A DNA stretch of 23,354 nucleotides. Origin: an uncultured Olsenella sp. (GTDB lineage Bacteria > Actinomycetota > Coriobacteriia > Coriobacteriales > Atopobiaceae). The DNA lies in assembly GCA_900548775.1 (NCBI GenBank), contig URLM01000031.1, positions 1-23,354 of the forward strand, in the 5' to 3' direction. The position numbers and the translations under genes were made by a program. Below the pieces are notes generated by a model. It ran no database searches and was not told where the DNA came from. It worked only from the letters and a program-made list of their open reading frames with translations. Positions 6,702 to 13,737 of this stretch are shown here, in pieces (position 1 is the first letter of the stretch; every line of letters starts with the position of its first letter).

Positions 6702-7982
6702 TTAGTCCCAGTAGCGGTTGATGGTCTGCTCGCGGTCGGGTCCCACCGTGATGATGGAGACGCGCACGCCAGCGAGCTGCTCGAGGAAGTCGATGTAGTC
6801 CTTGGCCTCGCGCGGGAGCTGGTAGAAGTTACGCACGCCAGAGATGTCGCACTTCCAGCCGGGCAGGGTCTCGTAGACGGGCTTGGCGTGGTAGAAGACG
6901 GACTGGTGCTCGGGGACGGTGGTGTAGCGCTTGCCGTCGCACTCGTAGGCAACGCAGACCTTGATCTCGTCCAGGCAGCCAAGAACGTCGAGCTTGGTGA
7001 TGGCAAGGTCGGTGAGGCCGTTCACGCGGGCGGCATAGTTCACGACCACGGCGTCATACCAGCCGCAGCGACGCTTGCGTCCAGTGGTCACGCCGTACTC
7101 GTGGCCAACCTCGCCGAGCTTGTCTCCAACCTCGTCGAAGAGCTCGGTGGGGAACGGACCAGAGCCAACGCGCGTGAGATAGGCCTTCGCAACGCCCAGC
7201 ACGCGGTCGATGCGGGTGGGGCCAACGCCCGAGCCGGTCACTGCACCGCCGGCAGTGCAGTTGGAAGAGGTCACGAAGGGGTAGGTGCCGTGGTCGATGT
7301 CGAGCATGGTGGCCTGAGCGCCCTCGAAGAGGATGTTCTTGCCGGCCTCGAGCTGCTCGTTCAAGAAGAGCGAACTCTCCACGATGTACGGGCGGATGCG
7401 CTCGGCGTAGGTCAGGTAGGTCTCGCAGATCTGGTCGACGGTGTAGGTGGGAAGCTCGTAGACCTTCTCGAGGATGGGGTTGGTGTAGGCGAGGGCCGCT
7501 TCGAGCTTCTCGCGGAAGATCTTCTCGTCCAGCATGTCCTGGATGCGCAGGCCGGTGCGGTTCATCTTGTCCATATAGCAGGGGCCGACGCCGCGCTTGG
7601 TGGTGCCGATGAGGTTCTTGCCGAGCTTCTTCTCGTGCGCGCCGTCAAGGTCCTTGTGGTAGGGCATCACGATGTGCGCGTTGCCGGAGATCTTGAGGTC
7701 CTTGCAGGAGATGCCCTGGGCCTCGAGGGTGTCGACCTCGTCGAGAAGGACCTCGGGGTCAACGATGCAGCCGTTGCCGATCACGGGGTAGACGCCCTGG
7801 TACATGACGCCAGAGGGAACCTGGTGAAGGGCGAGCTTGTGGCCGCCTGCGATGACGGTGTGGCCGGCGTTGGCTCCACCGGCGTAGCGGCAGACGACGT
7901 CGAAGTCTCCCGAGATGAGGTCCGTCACCTTACCCTTGCCCTCGTCGCCCCACTGCGTACCCACGAGAACTGATGCAGGCAT
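6702..7982 (-). CDS. purA: Adenylosuccinate synthetase PurA
   Basis: The 426-residue product has the normal PurA length. It makes adenylosuccinate from IMP, aspartate and GTP, the first step from IMP to AMP. The GDEGKGK phosphate loop is at residues 12-18 with catalytic D13, and H41 lies in NAGHTVI; both occupy the same positions as in the E. coli enzyme. Other signatures are TTKRGVGPCYMDK, SSNCTAGGAVTGSGVGP, GRKRRCGWYDAV and the C-terminal VGPDREQTI. The usual residue after SSN in the loop is often Pro or Thr, so SSNCTAGG is a mild variant. The ATG at 7982 has GAGGGGGAG. A possible minus-strand -10 (TATACT) lies at 8051-8056. Position downstream of dnaB is conserved in many Gram-positive bacteria. 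Confidence 0.97.
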   Translation of the reverse strand: MPASVLVGTQWGDEGKGKVTDLISGDFDVVCRYAGGANAGHTVIAGGHKLALHQVPSGVMYQGVYPVIGNGCIVDPEVLLDEVDTLEAQGISCKDLKISGNAHIVMPYHKDLDGAHEKKLGKNLIGTTKRGVGPCYMDKMNRTGLRIQDMLDEKIFREKLEAALAYTNPILEKVYELPTYTVDQICETYLTYAERIRPYIVESSLFLNEQLEAGKNILFEGAQATMLDIDHGTYPFVTSSNCTAGGAVTGSGVGPTRIDRVLGVAKAYLTRVGSGPFPTELFDEVGDKLGEVGHEYGVTTGRKRRCGWYDAVVVNYAARVNGLTDLAITKLDVLGCLDEIKVCVAYECDGKRYTTVPEHQSVFYHAKPVYETLPGWKCDISGVRNFYQLPREAKDYIDFLEQLAGVRVSIITVGPDREQTINRYWD

Positions 7983-8050
7983 TGCTCCCCCTCATTAGAG
8001 TGAAATAGGCGGGCAGACGGCGCGAGGCGCACGGTGCCCCTAACCACGCA

Positions 8051-8056
8051 AGTATA
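8051..8056 (-). promoter_or_regulatory. Possible -10 element for purA
   Basis: The minus strand reads TATACT here, about 70 bases before the purA start. No good -35 lies 16-18 bases upstream, so the call rests on one hexamer. The 195-base gap between dnaB and purA also holds an imperfect hairpin at 8133-8153 (GGCGC arms), which may end dnaB transcripts. Confidence 0.3.
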
Positions 8057-8177
8057 CGGCATGGACAAGCCTACTCGTGAGCGGTGCCGGGGCGAGCGGA
8101 AACATCCCACACCCATAACAAGTTTGCGCATGGCGCCGACACGATCAGCGCCGCCGTGGGCGAGAAGAGCGCAGCCG

Positions 8178-9569
8178 CTAGTCGTCGTAGCGCGTCGTGA
8201 CCTCGAGGAACTTGGTCTTGTTGCCCACGAAGGTGAGGGGGACGTCTCCGAGAGCGCCGGATCGGTTCTTCGCGATGATGAAGTTGGTGACGCCCATGTC
8301 CGGGCGGTCGTCGCGCGCCGCCTCCTCCTCGTCCATGGAGCGGTCGAGAAGGATGACGATGTCGGCGTCCTGCTCGATTGCGCCAGACTCGCGCAGGTCC
8401 GAGAGCTCGGGGCGCTTGCCGGTACGCTCGGTCACGCGACGGGAGAGCTGCGACAGGGCAATGACGGGGCACTCCAGGTCCTTGGCCATGATCTTGATGC
8501 CACGTGACATCTCAGAGACCTCGGTGGCACGGCTGTCCGCGCGGCGCATGCCGGCAGGAGGAGAGAGAAGCTGCAGGTAGTCGACCACAACCAGCCCCAG
8601 CTTCTTGCCGTGGAGCATGCGGCGCGCCTTCGCGCGGATCTCGGTGACCGTGGTGCCGGGCGTGTCGTCGATCATGATGTCCAGGCCAGAGAGCTCGTCC
8701 GTGCCACGGATAAGCTCGGGCCACTGGTCGTTCTGGATGTGGGCCGATCGAATCTCCTGAAGGCCCACGCCGGACTGGGCAGAAAGCAGGCGCTGGGCAA
8801 TCTCGATCTTGCTCATCTCGAGCGAGAAGAACGCGACGGACGCCCCGTTGAACGCCGCGTTAACGGCCAGGTTGAGCGCGAAGGAGGTCTTGCCCACGCC
8901 GGGGCGGGCGCCGATGACGATCATCTGGCCAGCACGGAGGCCTAGGAGCTTGGAGTCGATGGTGGGGAAGCCCGTCTTGACGCCCAGCTCGGCGGTCTGG
9001 TTCTCGCACATGTCCGAGAGCTGGTCGAAGAGGTCGCTCATGATGGAGCCGATGGGCTGGTAGCTCGAGCGCACATCCCTGTTGGTGACGTCGAGCAGCA
9101 TCTTCTCGGCCCGGTCAACGACCTCCTTGGTATCCTCCGGAGCGTCGTAGGCAAGGGCGGTGATCTGCGCGGCGGCCGAGATCATGCGGCGCAGCGTTGA
9201 GTCGCGGCGGAGCATCTCGACATGGCGCCGCCAACCCACGAGGGCAAGCGAGTTGTTGCCAAGGTCGAGCAGGTAGGGCCTGCCGCCCACGCGCTCGAGC
9301 TCACCCTGGCTCTTGAGGAAGTCTGCGAGCGAGATGGTGTCGACGGCCATGTTGCGCTCGAACATCTCGCGCATGGCGAGGTAGATCTTGCGGTTGGAGG
9401 GGATGTAGAAGTCATCCGGCTCAAGCTCGATGAGGCATTCCTGCAGCACGTCCTGCGAAATCATCATCGCCGAGAGGACCGAGGACTCGGCCTCTGGGTC
9501 CTGAGGCATGGCGACGTCCGACGTCGCCGTCATCTGGGTGGGATTGATGTCGTAGCCGTCCTGTGCCAC
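8178..9569 (-). CDS. dnaB: Replicative DNA helicase DnaB
   Basis: The 463-residue protein has the full DnaB layout: an N-terminal primase-interacting domain (PQDPEAESSVLSAMM onward), a linker near residues 150-195, and the RecA-like helicase domain. Walker A is GARPGVGKTS at 220-229, and Walker B is LGLVVVDYLQLL at 324-335. The DnaB C-terminal motif FIIAKNRSGALGDVPLTF is near the end. No intein interrupts it. It unwinds DNA at the replication fork as a hexamer. The start is a GTG at 9569 with GAGGGGG nine bases upstream. A 503-base gap separates it from rplI, so it probably has its own promoter despite the conserved gene order. Confidence 0.97.
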   Translation of the reverse strand: MAQDGYDINPTQMTATSDVAMPQDPEAESSVLSAMMISQDVLQECLIELEPDDFYIPSNRKIYLAMREMFERNMAVDTISLADFLKSQGELERVGGRPYLLDLGNNSLALVGWRRHVEMLRRDSTLRRMISAAAQITALAYDAPEDTKEVVDRAEKMLLDVTNRDVRSSYQPIGSIMSDLFDQLSDMCENQTAELGVKTGFPTIDSKLLGLRAGQMIVIGARPGVGKTSFALNLAVNAAFNGASVAFFSLEMSKIEIAQRLLSAQSGVGLQEIRSAHIQNDQWPELIRGTDELSGLDIMIDDTPGTTVTEIRAKARRMLHGKKLGLVVVDYLQLLSPPAGMRRADSRATEVSEMSRGIKIMAKDLECPVIALSQLSRRVTERTGKRPELSDLRESGAIEQDADIVILLDRSMDEEEAARDDRPDMGVTNFIIAKNRSGALGDVPLTFVGNKTKFLEVTTRYDD

Positions 9570-9722
9570 CGTTCCATGCCCCCTCGTTATGCCTTTGGGA
9601 ATCGATTTTGTCTCTTGGATGCTACCGCAAACGCATGGGAAGCATCCGTCCTTCTCCGTCAGGTGGAGCCACGCCGCCTACCTGCGACTATGCGAAAAGC
9701 GTCCTGGTCTTCAACAAGCGAT

Positions 9723-9776
9723 GTTGAAAACGTCCCACTCTGAGCGGGTGTTTTAGGAGTTTTCAACGTTTTCAAC
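9723..9776. repeat. Clustered GTTGAAAAC motifs upstream of dnaB
   Basis: GTTGAAAAC occurs at 9723-9731, and its complement GTTTTCAAC occurs twice in tandem at 9759-9767 and 9768-9776. A near match (cttcaacaa) lies at 9709-9717. The first and second copies could form a 9-bp stem around a 27-base loop containing CCC and GGG blocks. This may be an operator or leader structure for dnaB; the binding protein is unknown. Confidence 0.6.
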
Positions 9777-9885
9777 AATTTGGCAAGCGGCGTTGCATCG
9801 GACGAGAAAAACGTCGAGAGCAAAGGCCTTAAATATTCATTACCTGAGAAACCAACCAGCCTGTTTGGCGAGAATATCCGGTAAT

Positions 9886-9913
9886 TAGGTATTTCCCCAG
9901 TTAGACGGGTCAA
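9886..9913 (-). promoter_or_regulatory. Possible dnaB promoter
   Basis: On the minus strand TTGACC (9908-9913) is followed after 16 bases by TACCTA (9886-9891). It lies just past the hairpin that probably ends the rplI operon. It would give dnaB a leader of roughly 310 bases that contains the GTTGAAAAC cluster. Weak -10, so tentative. Confidence 0.3.
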
Positions 9914-9933
9914 TAAAATGCATTATTCGAGCG

Positions 9934-9968
9934 TTTGCCCCGCATGCCACACGTGCATGCGGGGCAAA
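9934..9968 (-). terminator. Perfect 14-bp hairpin after the rplI operon
   Basis: Bases 9934-9947 (tttgccccgcatgc) pair perfectly with 9955-9968 across a 7-base loop. On both strands the outer pairs are A/T-rich. No long U-run follows, as for several hairpins in this window. It probably separates the rpsF-rplI operon from dnaB. Confidence 0.65.
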
Positions 9969-10072
9969 TTTGTGGTAGTGCACTCGCTCGATGGAGTCCG
10001 GACCGATGCTCCTCAACTGCGGTGATTGTTGAAATCACCAGTTGAGAGCGGGTTTGGTCGAAAACTCCTGAG

Positions 10073-10594
10073 CTACTCAGCGGCCTCGACGGACTCGGGC
10101 GCCTCGTCGGCAGCCTCGGCCTCGGGGGCCTCGGGCTCCTCCGCGACGGGCTCGTCGCCAACGAGGACGATGACCTTCGCGTTGATCTCGCGGTAGAGGT
10201 TGATCTCGACTGCGTGGCGGCCGGCGGTCTTGATGGTGGCACCGCGGACGATGCGCTTGCGGTCGACCTCGACGCCAAGCTGGGCCTTGATGGCGTCGAC
10301 GATCTGCTGGGAGGTGACGGAGCCAAAGAGCTGGCCCTCCTCGCCGATCTTCGCGTCGACCTTCACGAGCTTCTCGTCAAGCGTGGCCTTGGTGGCCTCA
10401 GCGTTGGCGATGCGCTCGGCCTCGCGCTTGGCAATGCTGCTGCGGCGCTGCTCGAGCTGCTTAAGGTTGCCGGGGGTGGCAGGCTGGGCGATCTTGTTGC
10501 GGAAGAGGTAGTTCTCCGCATAGCCCTGGGCCACGTCTACGACGTCGCCCTCTCCGCCCTTGCCCCGGAGCTCACCCAAGAGGATGACTTTCAT
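10073..10594 (-). CDS. rplI: 50S ribosomal protein L9 with acidic C-terminal extension
   Basis: The 173-residue protein begins MKVILLGELRGKGGEGDVV and continues GYAENYLFRNKIAQPAT, the RNA-binding N-domain of L9. A central helix and the C-domain (LFGSVTSQQIVDAI ... GRHAVEINLYREINAKVIVLV) follow. L9 is usually about 148-150 residues. Here about 22 extra residues rich in Glu and Ala (from about 152) form an acidic tail. L9 binds 23S rRNA at the base of the L1 stalk and supports reading-frame fidelity. The ATG at 10594 has AAGGAG. It follows the DUF2232 gene by 23 bases and is the last gene of the rpsF operon. Confidence 0.97.
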   Translation of the reverse strand: MKVILLGELRGKGGEGDVVDVAQGYAENYLFRNKIAQPATPGNLKQLEQRRSSIAKREAERIANAEATKATLDEKLVKVDAKIGEEGQLFGSVTSQQIVDAIKAQLGVEVDRKRIVRGATIKTAGRHAVEINLYREINAKVIVLVGDEPVAEEPEAPEAEAADEAPESVEAAE

Positions 10595-10617
10595 GGGACA
10601 CTCCTTCGTTCAGTCGG

Positions 10618-11697
10618 CTATGCCGACTTCTGATCTTGATCCGCGTTGCTCTGGATGGTGGTCTTCACGCCCCTGGGGAGGTGGCGGAAGTTCTTCCACA
10701 CATCGATGAGCCCCACGATGGTCATGACGTAAAACTGCTCTTCGAGAAAGAGCCCGGCGACGATGGTGCACGCACCCGCAAACGCCCCCACGTGCCTGGA
10801 CCTTATGAGCCAGGCGATGACGGCTAGACCCTGGACCGCAAAAGCAATCCTGAGCGCCACCAGCAGGTTGGCAGAGACCATGTTCACGGCGTTGGTATAC
10901 GCCGGAGGAACAAGTCCCACCGCCGTGAGACCAAGGATGTCGGCCACGAGCACGCCGACGAGCCACACGGGAACGTCGTACTCCGCAAGCGTTGGCATCG
11001 CTGTGCCTGGTCTCTCTCGCCTTGCCGACGCTCGAGCGCCGAGAAGCGCGCAGAGAAACTCGACCAGCGCAACAACGAGATATGCACTCGGCCAGTAGGC
11101 CTGGAGCATCGCTCGCGTTGACTCGACCTGCTCCGTCACAGAGACGGACGCGACGCCAATGCCGCTTGCGTACCCGTTCACGAGCTGCGTGATCATGTCG
11201 GCCATGGAAGAGCCCATGGACTGGAGCTGGATGACGTCGACGCCGATAAGTGCGAGGGTCCCGCAAACGATAAGCGCAAACGCAACCGAGAACGAAAGCT
11301 TGTCTCGCGCCACAGCCCACGCCGTCCCAATGCCAACGGCACAGGCAACGAGCACGCTCGGTACCGTGGCAACCTGTGCCACGAGCGCTACGACAGCCGC
11401 CGGCACTAACGTGCAAGCGAGCGTCGCGAGTGCCTGCAGGCGGTTACGAGCAGCCAAGGTGACAACCGCACCGTAACCTACGGCAAAGCACCCAAGCATG
11501 GGGATGTACCCGGCAATAACGCCACCGAGTGCACAGATGAGGAGAGCGGCAACGAGCGACGAACCGCCACGAGGTGCCTTTGCGCCGCCCTCCGTAGGAA
11601 CGATTCCGCCCTGCTCGGACAAACCATCCTTGGAGCGAGACGCATCCCAGAGCGCAAGTGCCCTGGTCTGCTCGTCTGTGCGCTTCTCCACCGTCAT
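10618..11697 (-). CDS. DUF2232 (YybS-like) integral membrane protein
   Basis: The 359-residue protein has a hydrophilic N-terminus of about 45 residues, then about 8 hydrophobic segments beginning SLVAALLICALGGVIAGY. It ends with the family's typical tail (MTIVGLIDVWKNFRHLPRG). YybS-like proteins sit between rpsR and rplI in many Gram-positive genomes, exactly as here. Their molecular role is not established; some resemble the membrane component of small-molecule transporters. The start at 11697 has only a weak ribosome site, and the gene follows rpsR by 30 bases, so it may depend partly on coupling. Confidence 0.88.
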   Translation of the reverse strand: MTVEKRTDEQTRALALWDASRSKDGLSEQGGIVPTEGGAKAPRGGSSLVAALLICALGGVIAGYIPMLGCFAVGYGAVVTLAARNRLQALATLACTLVPAAVVALVAQVATVPSVLVACAVGIGTAWAVARDKLSFSVAFALIVCGTLALIGVDVIQLQSMGSSMADMITQLVNGYASGIGVASVSVTEQVESTRAMLQAYWPSAYLVVALVEFLCALLGARASARRERPGTAMPTLAEYDVPVWLVGVLVADILGLTAVGLVPPAYTNAVNMVSANLLVALRIAFAVQGLAVIAWLIRSRHVGAFAGACTIVAGLFLEEQFYVMTIVGLIDVWKNFRHLPRGVKTTIQSNADQDQKSA

Positions 11698-11727
11698 GAC
11701 CTAGTGGTTCTCTCTCGAACCCCGCAC

Positions 11728-12006
11728 CTAGCCGCGGTTGCGGCCACCGCGGCTGGAGACCACGGGGACGGTGTAGGGCAGGAGCGCCATAACGCGGGCG
11801 CGCTTGATGGCAACCGCGATATCGTGCTGGTGCTGCGTGCAGGCGCCAGTGACGCGACGGGGCTTAATCTTGCCACGGTCGGTCATGAACTTGCGGAGGA
11901 GCTGCACATCCTTGTAGTCGATGTACTCGGTTTCCTCCTTGCAGAACTGGCAGTACTTGCGACGCGGCTGGCGCTGAAACTCTTGCTTTTTCTGCTGCTG
12001 AGCCAT
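11728..12006 (-). CDS. rpsR: 30S ribosomal protein S18, zinc-ribbon type
   Basis: The 92-residue protein has the S18 core KPRRVTGACTQHQHDIAVAIKRARVMALLPY. Cysteines 19 and 22 (CQFC) with C56 and H59 form the CXXC...CXXH metal site of the zinc-binding form of S18. S18 binds next to S6 on the 30S platform. Its gene lies 47 bases after ssb and 30 bases before the DUF2232 gene, in the conserved S6-SSB-S18 operon. The ATG at 12006 follows AGAAAGG. Confidence 0.97.
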   Translation of the reverse strand: MAQQQKKQEFQRQPRRKYCQFCKEETEYIDYKDVQLLRKFMTDRGKIKPRRVTGACTQHQHDIAVAIKRARVMALLPYTVPVVSSRGGRNRG

Positions 12007-12053
12007 GTCTGGTTTGCCTTTCTAACGGCGGCCCTGGGGCCGCCTAACTGTTA

Positions 12054-12593
12054 CTAGAACGGAATGTCCTCGTCGTACACGTCTGCCGCGGGGGGCGTGG
12101 AAACAGGCGGCGCTGCCGGTGCGGGTGCGGAGTAGCCCGGCTGCGCGGGATACTGCGCGGGCGCTGCCGGCTGGGGTGCCGCGGCGTAGGGAGCCTGCTG
12201 GACCTGCTGAGGCGCACCATACTGCGGCGCAGGGGCAGTCTGCTGCGGAGCGGCGGCCTGGTTCCTGGACGAGAGGAACTCGACCTCGTCCACGACGACC
12301 TCGAGCTTGCTGCGACGCTGACCTTCCTTGGTCTCCCAGGAGCTATAGCGGAGCTTGCCCTCGATAGCGACCTTGGAGCCCTTGCTGAGGTAGCGCGAGA
12401 GCGGTTCGGCACGAGCGCCAAACACGACGCAGTCGACGAAGTTGGGCACGTCCTCCCACTCGCCGGTCTGCTGGTTGCGACGACGGTCATTGACTGCGAC
12501 ACCAAAGGAGAGTACCTGGGTGCCACCGCCGGTAGAACGAAGCTCCGGGTCCCTGGTGAGGTTGCCCGAAATGTTCACCCTGTTAATGCTCAC
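12054..12593 (-). CDS. ssb: Single-stranded DNA-binding protein SSB
   Basis: From a GTG at 12593 the protein has 179 residues and begins MSINRVNISGNLTRDPELR, the usual SSB start. AGAGAGG lies 11 bases upstream; a second GTG at 12602 is too close to it, and an ATG at 12623 has no site. The OB fold covers about residues 3-108 (VLSFGVAVNDRR, NFVDCVVFGARAEPL, GSKVAIEGKLRYSSWE). It is followed by a Gln/Pro/Ala-rich disordered linker and the DEDIPF acidic tip that docks replication and repair partners. It lies between rpsF and rpsR in the conserved operon, so SSB supply is tied to S6 and S18. Confidence 0.96.
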   Translation of the reverse strand: MSINRVNISGNLTRDPELRSTGGGTQVLSFGVAVNDRRRNQQTGEWEDVPNFVDCVVFGARAEPLSRYLSKGSKVAIEGKLRYSSWETKEGQRRSKLEVVVDEVEFLSSRNQAAAPQQTAPAPQYGAPQQVQQAPYAAAPQPAAPAQYPAQPGYSAPAPAAPPVSTPPAADVYDEDIPF

Positions 12594-12640
12594 GTTGCTC
12601 ACTACCTCTCTGTGCGGGCGCATGGCCCGCCTTCCGCTGG

Positions 12641-12934
12641 CTAGTCCTTGTCCGTGCGGGCCACGATCATGTGGCGCTTGACGGCATCGCTGATGCGCAG
12701 GACTCGGTCGAGCTCTGCGATCTGGGAAGGATCTGCGTGGAAGTTGATGAGGGTGTAGTCACCCTCGGTGAGGTGGTCGATCTCATAGGCGAGCTTGCGC
12801 TTGCCCCAATCCTCAACGGAGTCGACGGTACCGCCGTCAGTGGTGATAGCGACCTCGATGCGCTTCATGACGCCAGCGCGAGTCTCCTCGTTGCTCGTGG
12901 GATCGACGAAGAACAGCAGTTCATAAGCCTTCAT
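12641..12934 (-). CDS. rpsF: 30S ribosomal protein S6
   Basis: The 97-residue protein begins MKAYELLFFVDP and carries the S6 motifs GTVDSVEDWGKRKLAYEI and EGDYTLINFHAD, ending VKRHMIVARTDKD. The ATG at 12934 has an ideal AGGAGGTGA site, so longer in-frame extensions are rejected. S6 pairs with S18 on the 30S platform. This is the first gene of the rpsF-ssb-rpsR-DUF2232-rplI operon (gaps of 47, 47, 30 and 23 bases). A hairpin at 12960-12988 in the leader may contribute to regulation. Confidence 0.97.
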   Translation of the reverse strand: MKAYELLFFVDPTSNEETRAGVMKRIEVAITTDGGTVDSVEDWGKRKLAYEIDHLTEGDYTLINFHADPSQIAELDRVLRISDAVKRHMIVARTDKD

Positions 12935-12959
12935 GGTGTCACCTCCTCTGGGCTGATGG

Positions 12960-12988
12960 CCCTGGATCGTGAAGGTTTGCGTCCAGGG
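12960..12988 (-). promoter_or_regulatory. Leader hairpin upstream of rpsF
   Basis: CCCTGGA at 12960-12966 pairs with TCCAGGG at 12982-12988 across a 15-base loop, about 10 bases upstream of the rpsF ribosome site. Leaders of rpsF operons often carry an S6:S18-binding autoregulatory RNA. The position fits, but I cannot confirm the conserved core of that motif here. Confidence 0.35.
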
Positions 12989-13324
12989 CAGGAAGCATGC
13001 GATTTGGTATCGTATCACAGCACCCGAAGACAACTCCCCCGTGACCTGCGAATGTGTGTCCGAATCCACAACCTCTTCTGCGTCCTGCCGCATGCGCCCC
13101 GCACTTTCGAGACCACGCGTCCCTCTTGCCTTTCCAAAGGGTACGGCTCGTCGCTGACAACAATCTGACGCTGGACGGACAGGCTACTGACACAGAGCTG
13201 ACAGGCACCGCTCTGGGGGCGGCGAATGCCGTCCTTGCCCACAACGAAAACTCGTAGCGAGATGCTCATCATACACAACTTCTACACATTTTCCGATTCA
13301 CCGTTCGCGCCTAGACATCGCGAC
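12989..13324. other. Gene-free stretch upstream of rpsF
   Basis: No convincing gene is seen. A minus-strand reading frame of 87 codons exists at 13015-13278, but it lacks a ribosome site and its codon use is unlike that of the neighbours. The rpsF promoter should lie here; TACGAT (minus strand) at 13010-13015 is a candidate -10 without a matching -35. Confidence 0.5.
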
Positions 13325-13360
13325 AAAGAAAAAGAGCAGGCACCACCTGGCACCTGCTCT
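13325..13360 (-). terminator. Intrinsic terminator of tRNA-Ser(CGA)
   Basis: AGAGCAGG and CCTGCTCT (13333-13360) form the stem, followed on the minus strand by TTTTCTTTG-type sequence (13325-13333). It starts about 10 bases after the tRNA 3' end and is a standard U-run terminator. Confidence 0.85.
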
Positions 13361-13370
13361 CGCATTCAAA

Positions 13371-13460
13371 TGGCGGAGGGGGAGGGATTCGAACCCTCGT
13401 ACCCCCGAAGGGGTAAACGGTTTTCGAGACCGCCGCATTCAACCACTCTGCCACCCCTCC
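13371..13460 (-). tRNA. tRNA-Ser(CGA)
   Basis: The 90-base minus-strand gene starts GGAGGGG, pairs with CCCCTCC and ends GCCA with the CCA encoded. The anticodon loop CTCGAAA gives anticodon CGA, reading UCG. The long variable arm (TTTACCCCTTCGGGGGTA) is the class II form expected of tRNA-Ser. The T arm contains GGTTCGAATCC. Confidence 0.96.
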
Positions 13461-13466
13461 GTGGGG

Positions 13467-13496
13467 TGAAAAGCGGCGCCCCAGTGGGACGCCGCT
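13467..13496 (-). terminator. Intrinsic terminator of tRNA-Ser(GGA)
   Basis: AGCGGCG at the 5' side and CGCCGCT at the 3' side (13472-13478 and 13490-13496) form a GC stem with inner CC/GG pairs, followed on the minus strand by TTTTCAC. It separates the two tRNA-Ser genes into independent transcripts. Confidence 0.8.
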
Positions 13497-13504
13497 GGAT
13501 TTAC

Positions 13505-13595
13505 TGGCGGAGAGTCTGGGATTTGAACCCAGGATACGCTTTAGGCGTATACACGATTTCCAATCGTGCTCCTTCGGCCACTCGGACAACTCTCC
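13505..13595 (-). tRNA. tRNA-Ser(GGA)
   Basis: The 91-base minus-strand gene starts GGAGAGT, pairs with ACTCTCC and ends GCCA with CCA encoded. The anticodon loop TTGGAAA gives GGA, reading UCC and UCU. A long variable arm (TATACGCCTAAAGCGTA) confirms class II. A minus-strand TATACT at 13612-13617 is a likely -10, with no clear -35. Confidence 0.96.
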
Positions 13596-13662
13596 AGGAA
13601 CCGCGACGGCTAGTATATCGTATCTTTGCCGTGGAAGGGAAGTCGTTTTTTCTCCACTGCTT

Positions 13663-13705
13663 CTTCTCGCACAAACGGTCGTCCAAAATGGCCATTTGCG
13701 AGAAG
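13663..13705. repeat. Inverted repeat before the TRIC-family gene
   Basis: CTTCTCGCA at 13663-13671 and TGCGAGAAG at 13697-13705 are exact inverted repeats 25 bases apart. They end 33 bases before the ATG of the membrane protein gene, so they may form an operator or leader hairpin. Confidence 0.5.
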
Positions 13706-13737
13706 ATAGACGCCTGTCCAATCACGGGGGAGTCAGG

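Larger units (their letters stand above)
9570..10072. other. 503-base gap between rplI and dnaB
   Basis: This AT-rich gap shows no convincing gene. It holds, reading toward dnaB, a strong hairpin at 9934-9968, a possible promoter at 9886-9913, and the GTTGAAAAC motif cluster at 9709-9776. The rest, including 9990-10060, shows only weak similarity to the motif cluster (gattgttgaaatc, gagcgggt). Confidence 0.6.

Noticed and set aside
3885..7973. A plus-strand open frame of over 1300 codons
   Set aside because: It lies antisense to the Nudix, purD and purA genes, has low-complexity composition and no family motifs, and is a typical artefact of high GC.
9659..9913. An 84-codon minus-strand frame upstream of dnaB
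   Set aside because: It runs through the GTTGAAAAC repeats and the candidate promoter and lacks a ribosome site.
13015..13278. An 87-codon minus-strand frame upstream of rpsF
   Set aside because: No ribosome site, uneven codon use and no recognisable motif; the region more likely holds the rpsF promoter and leader.
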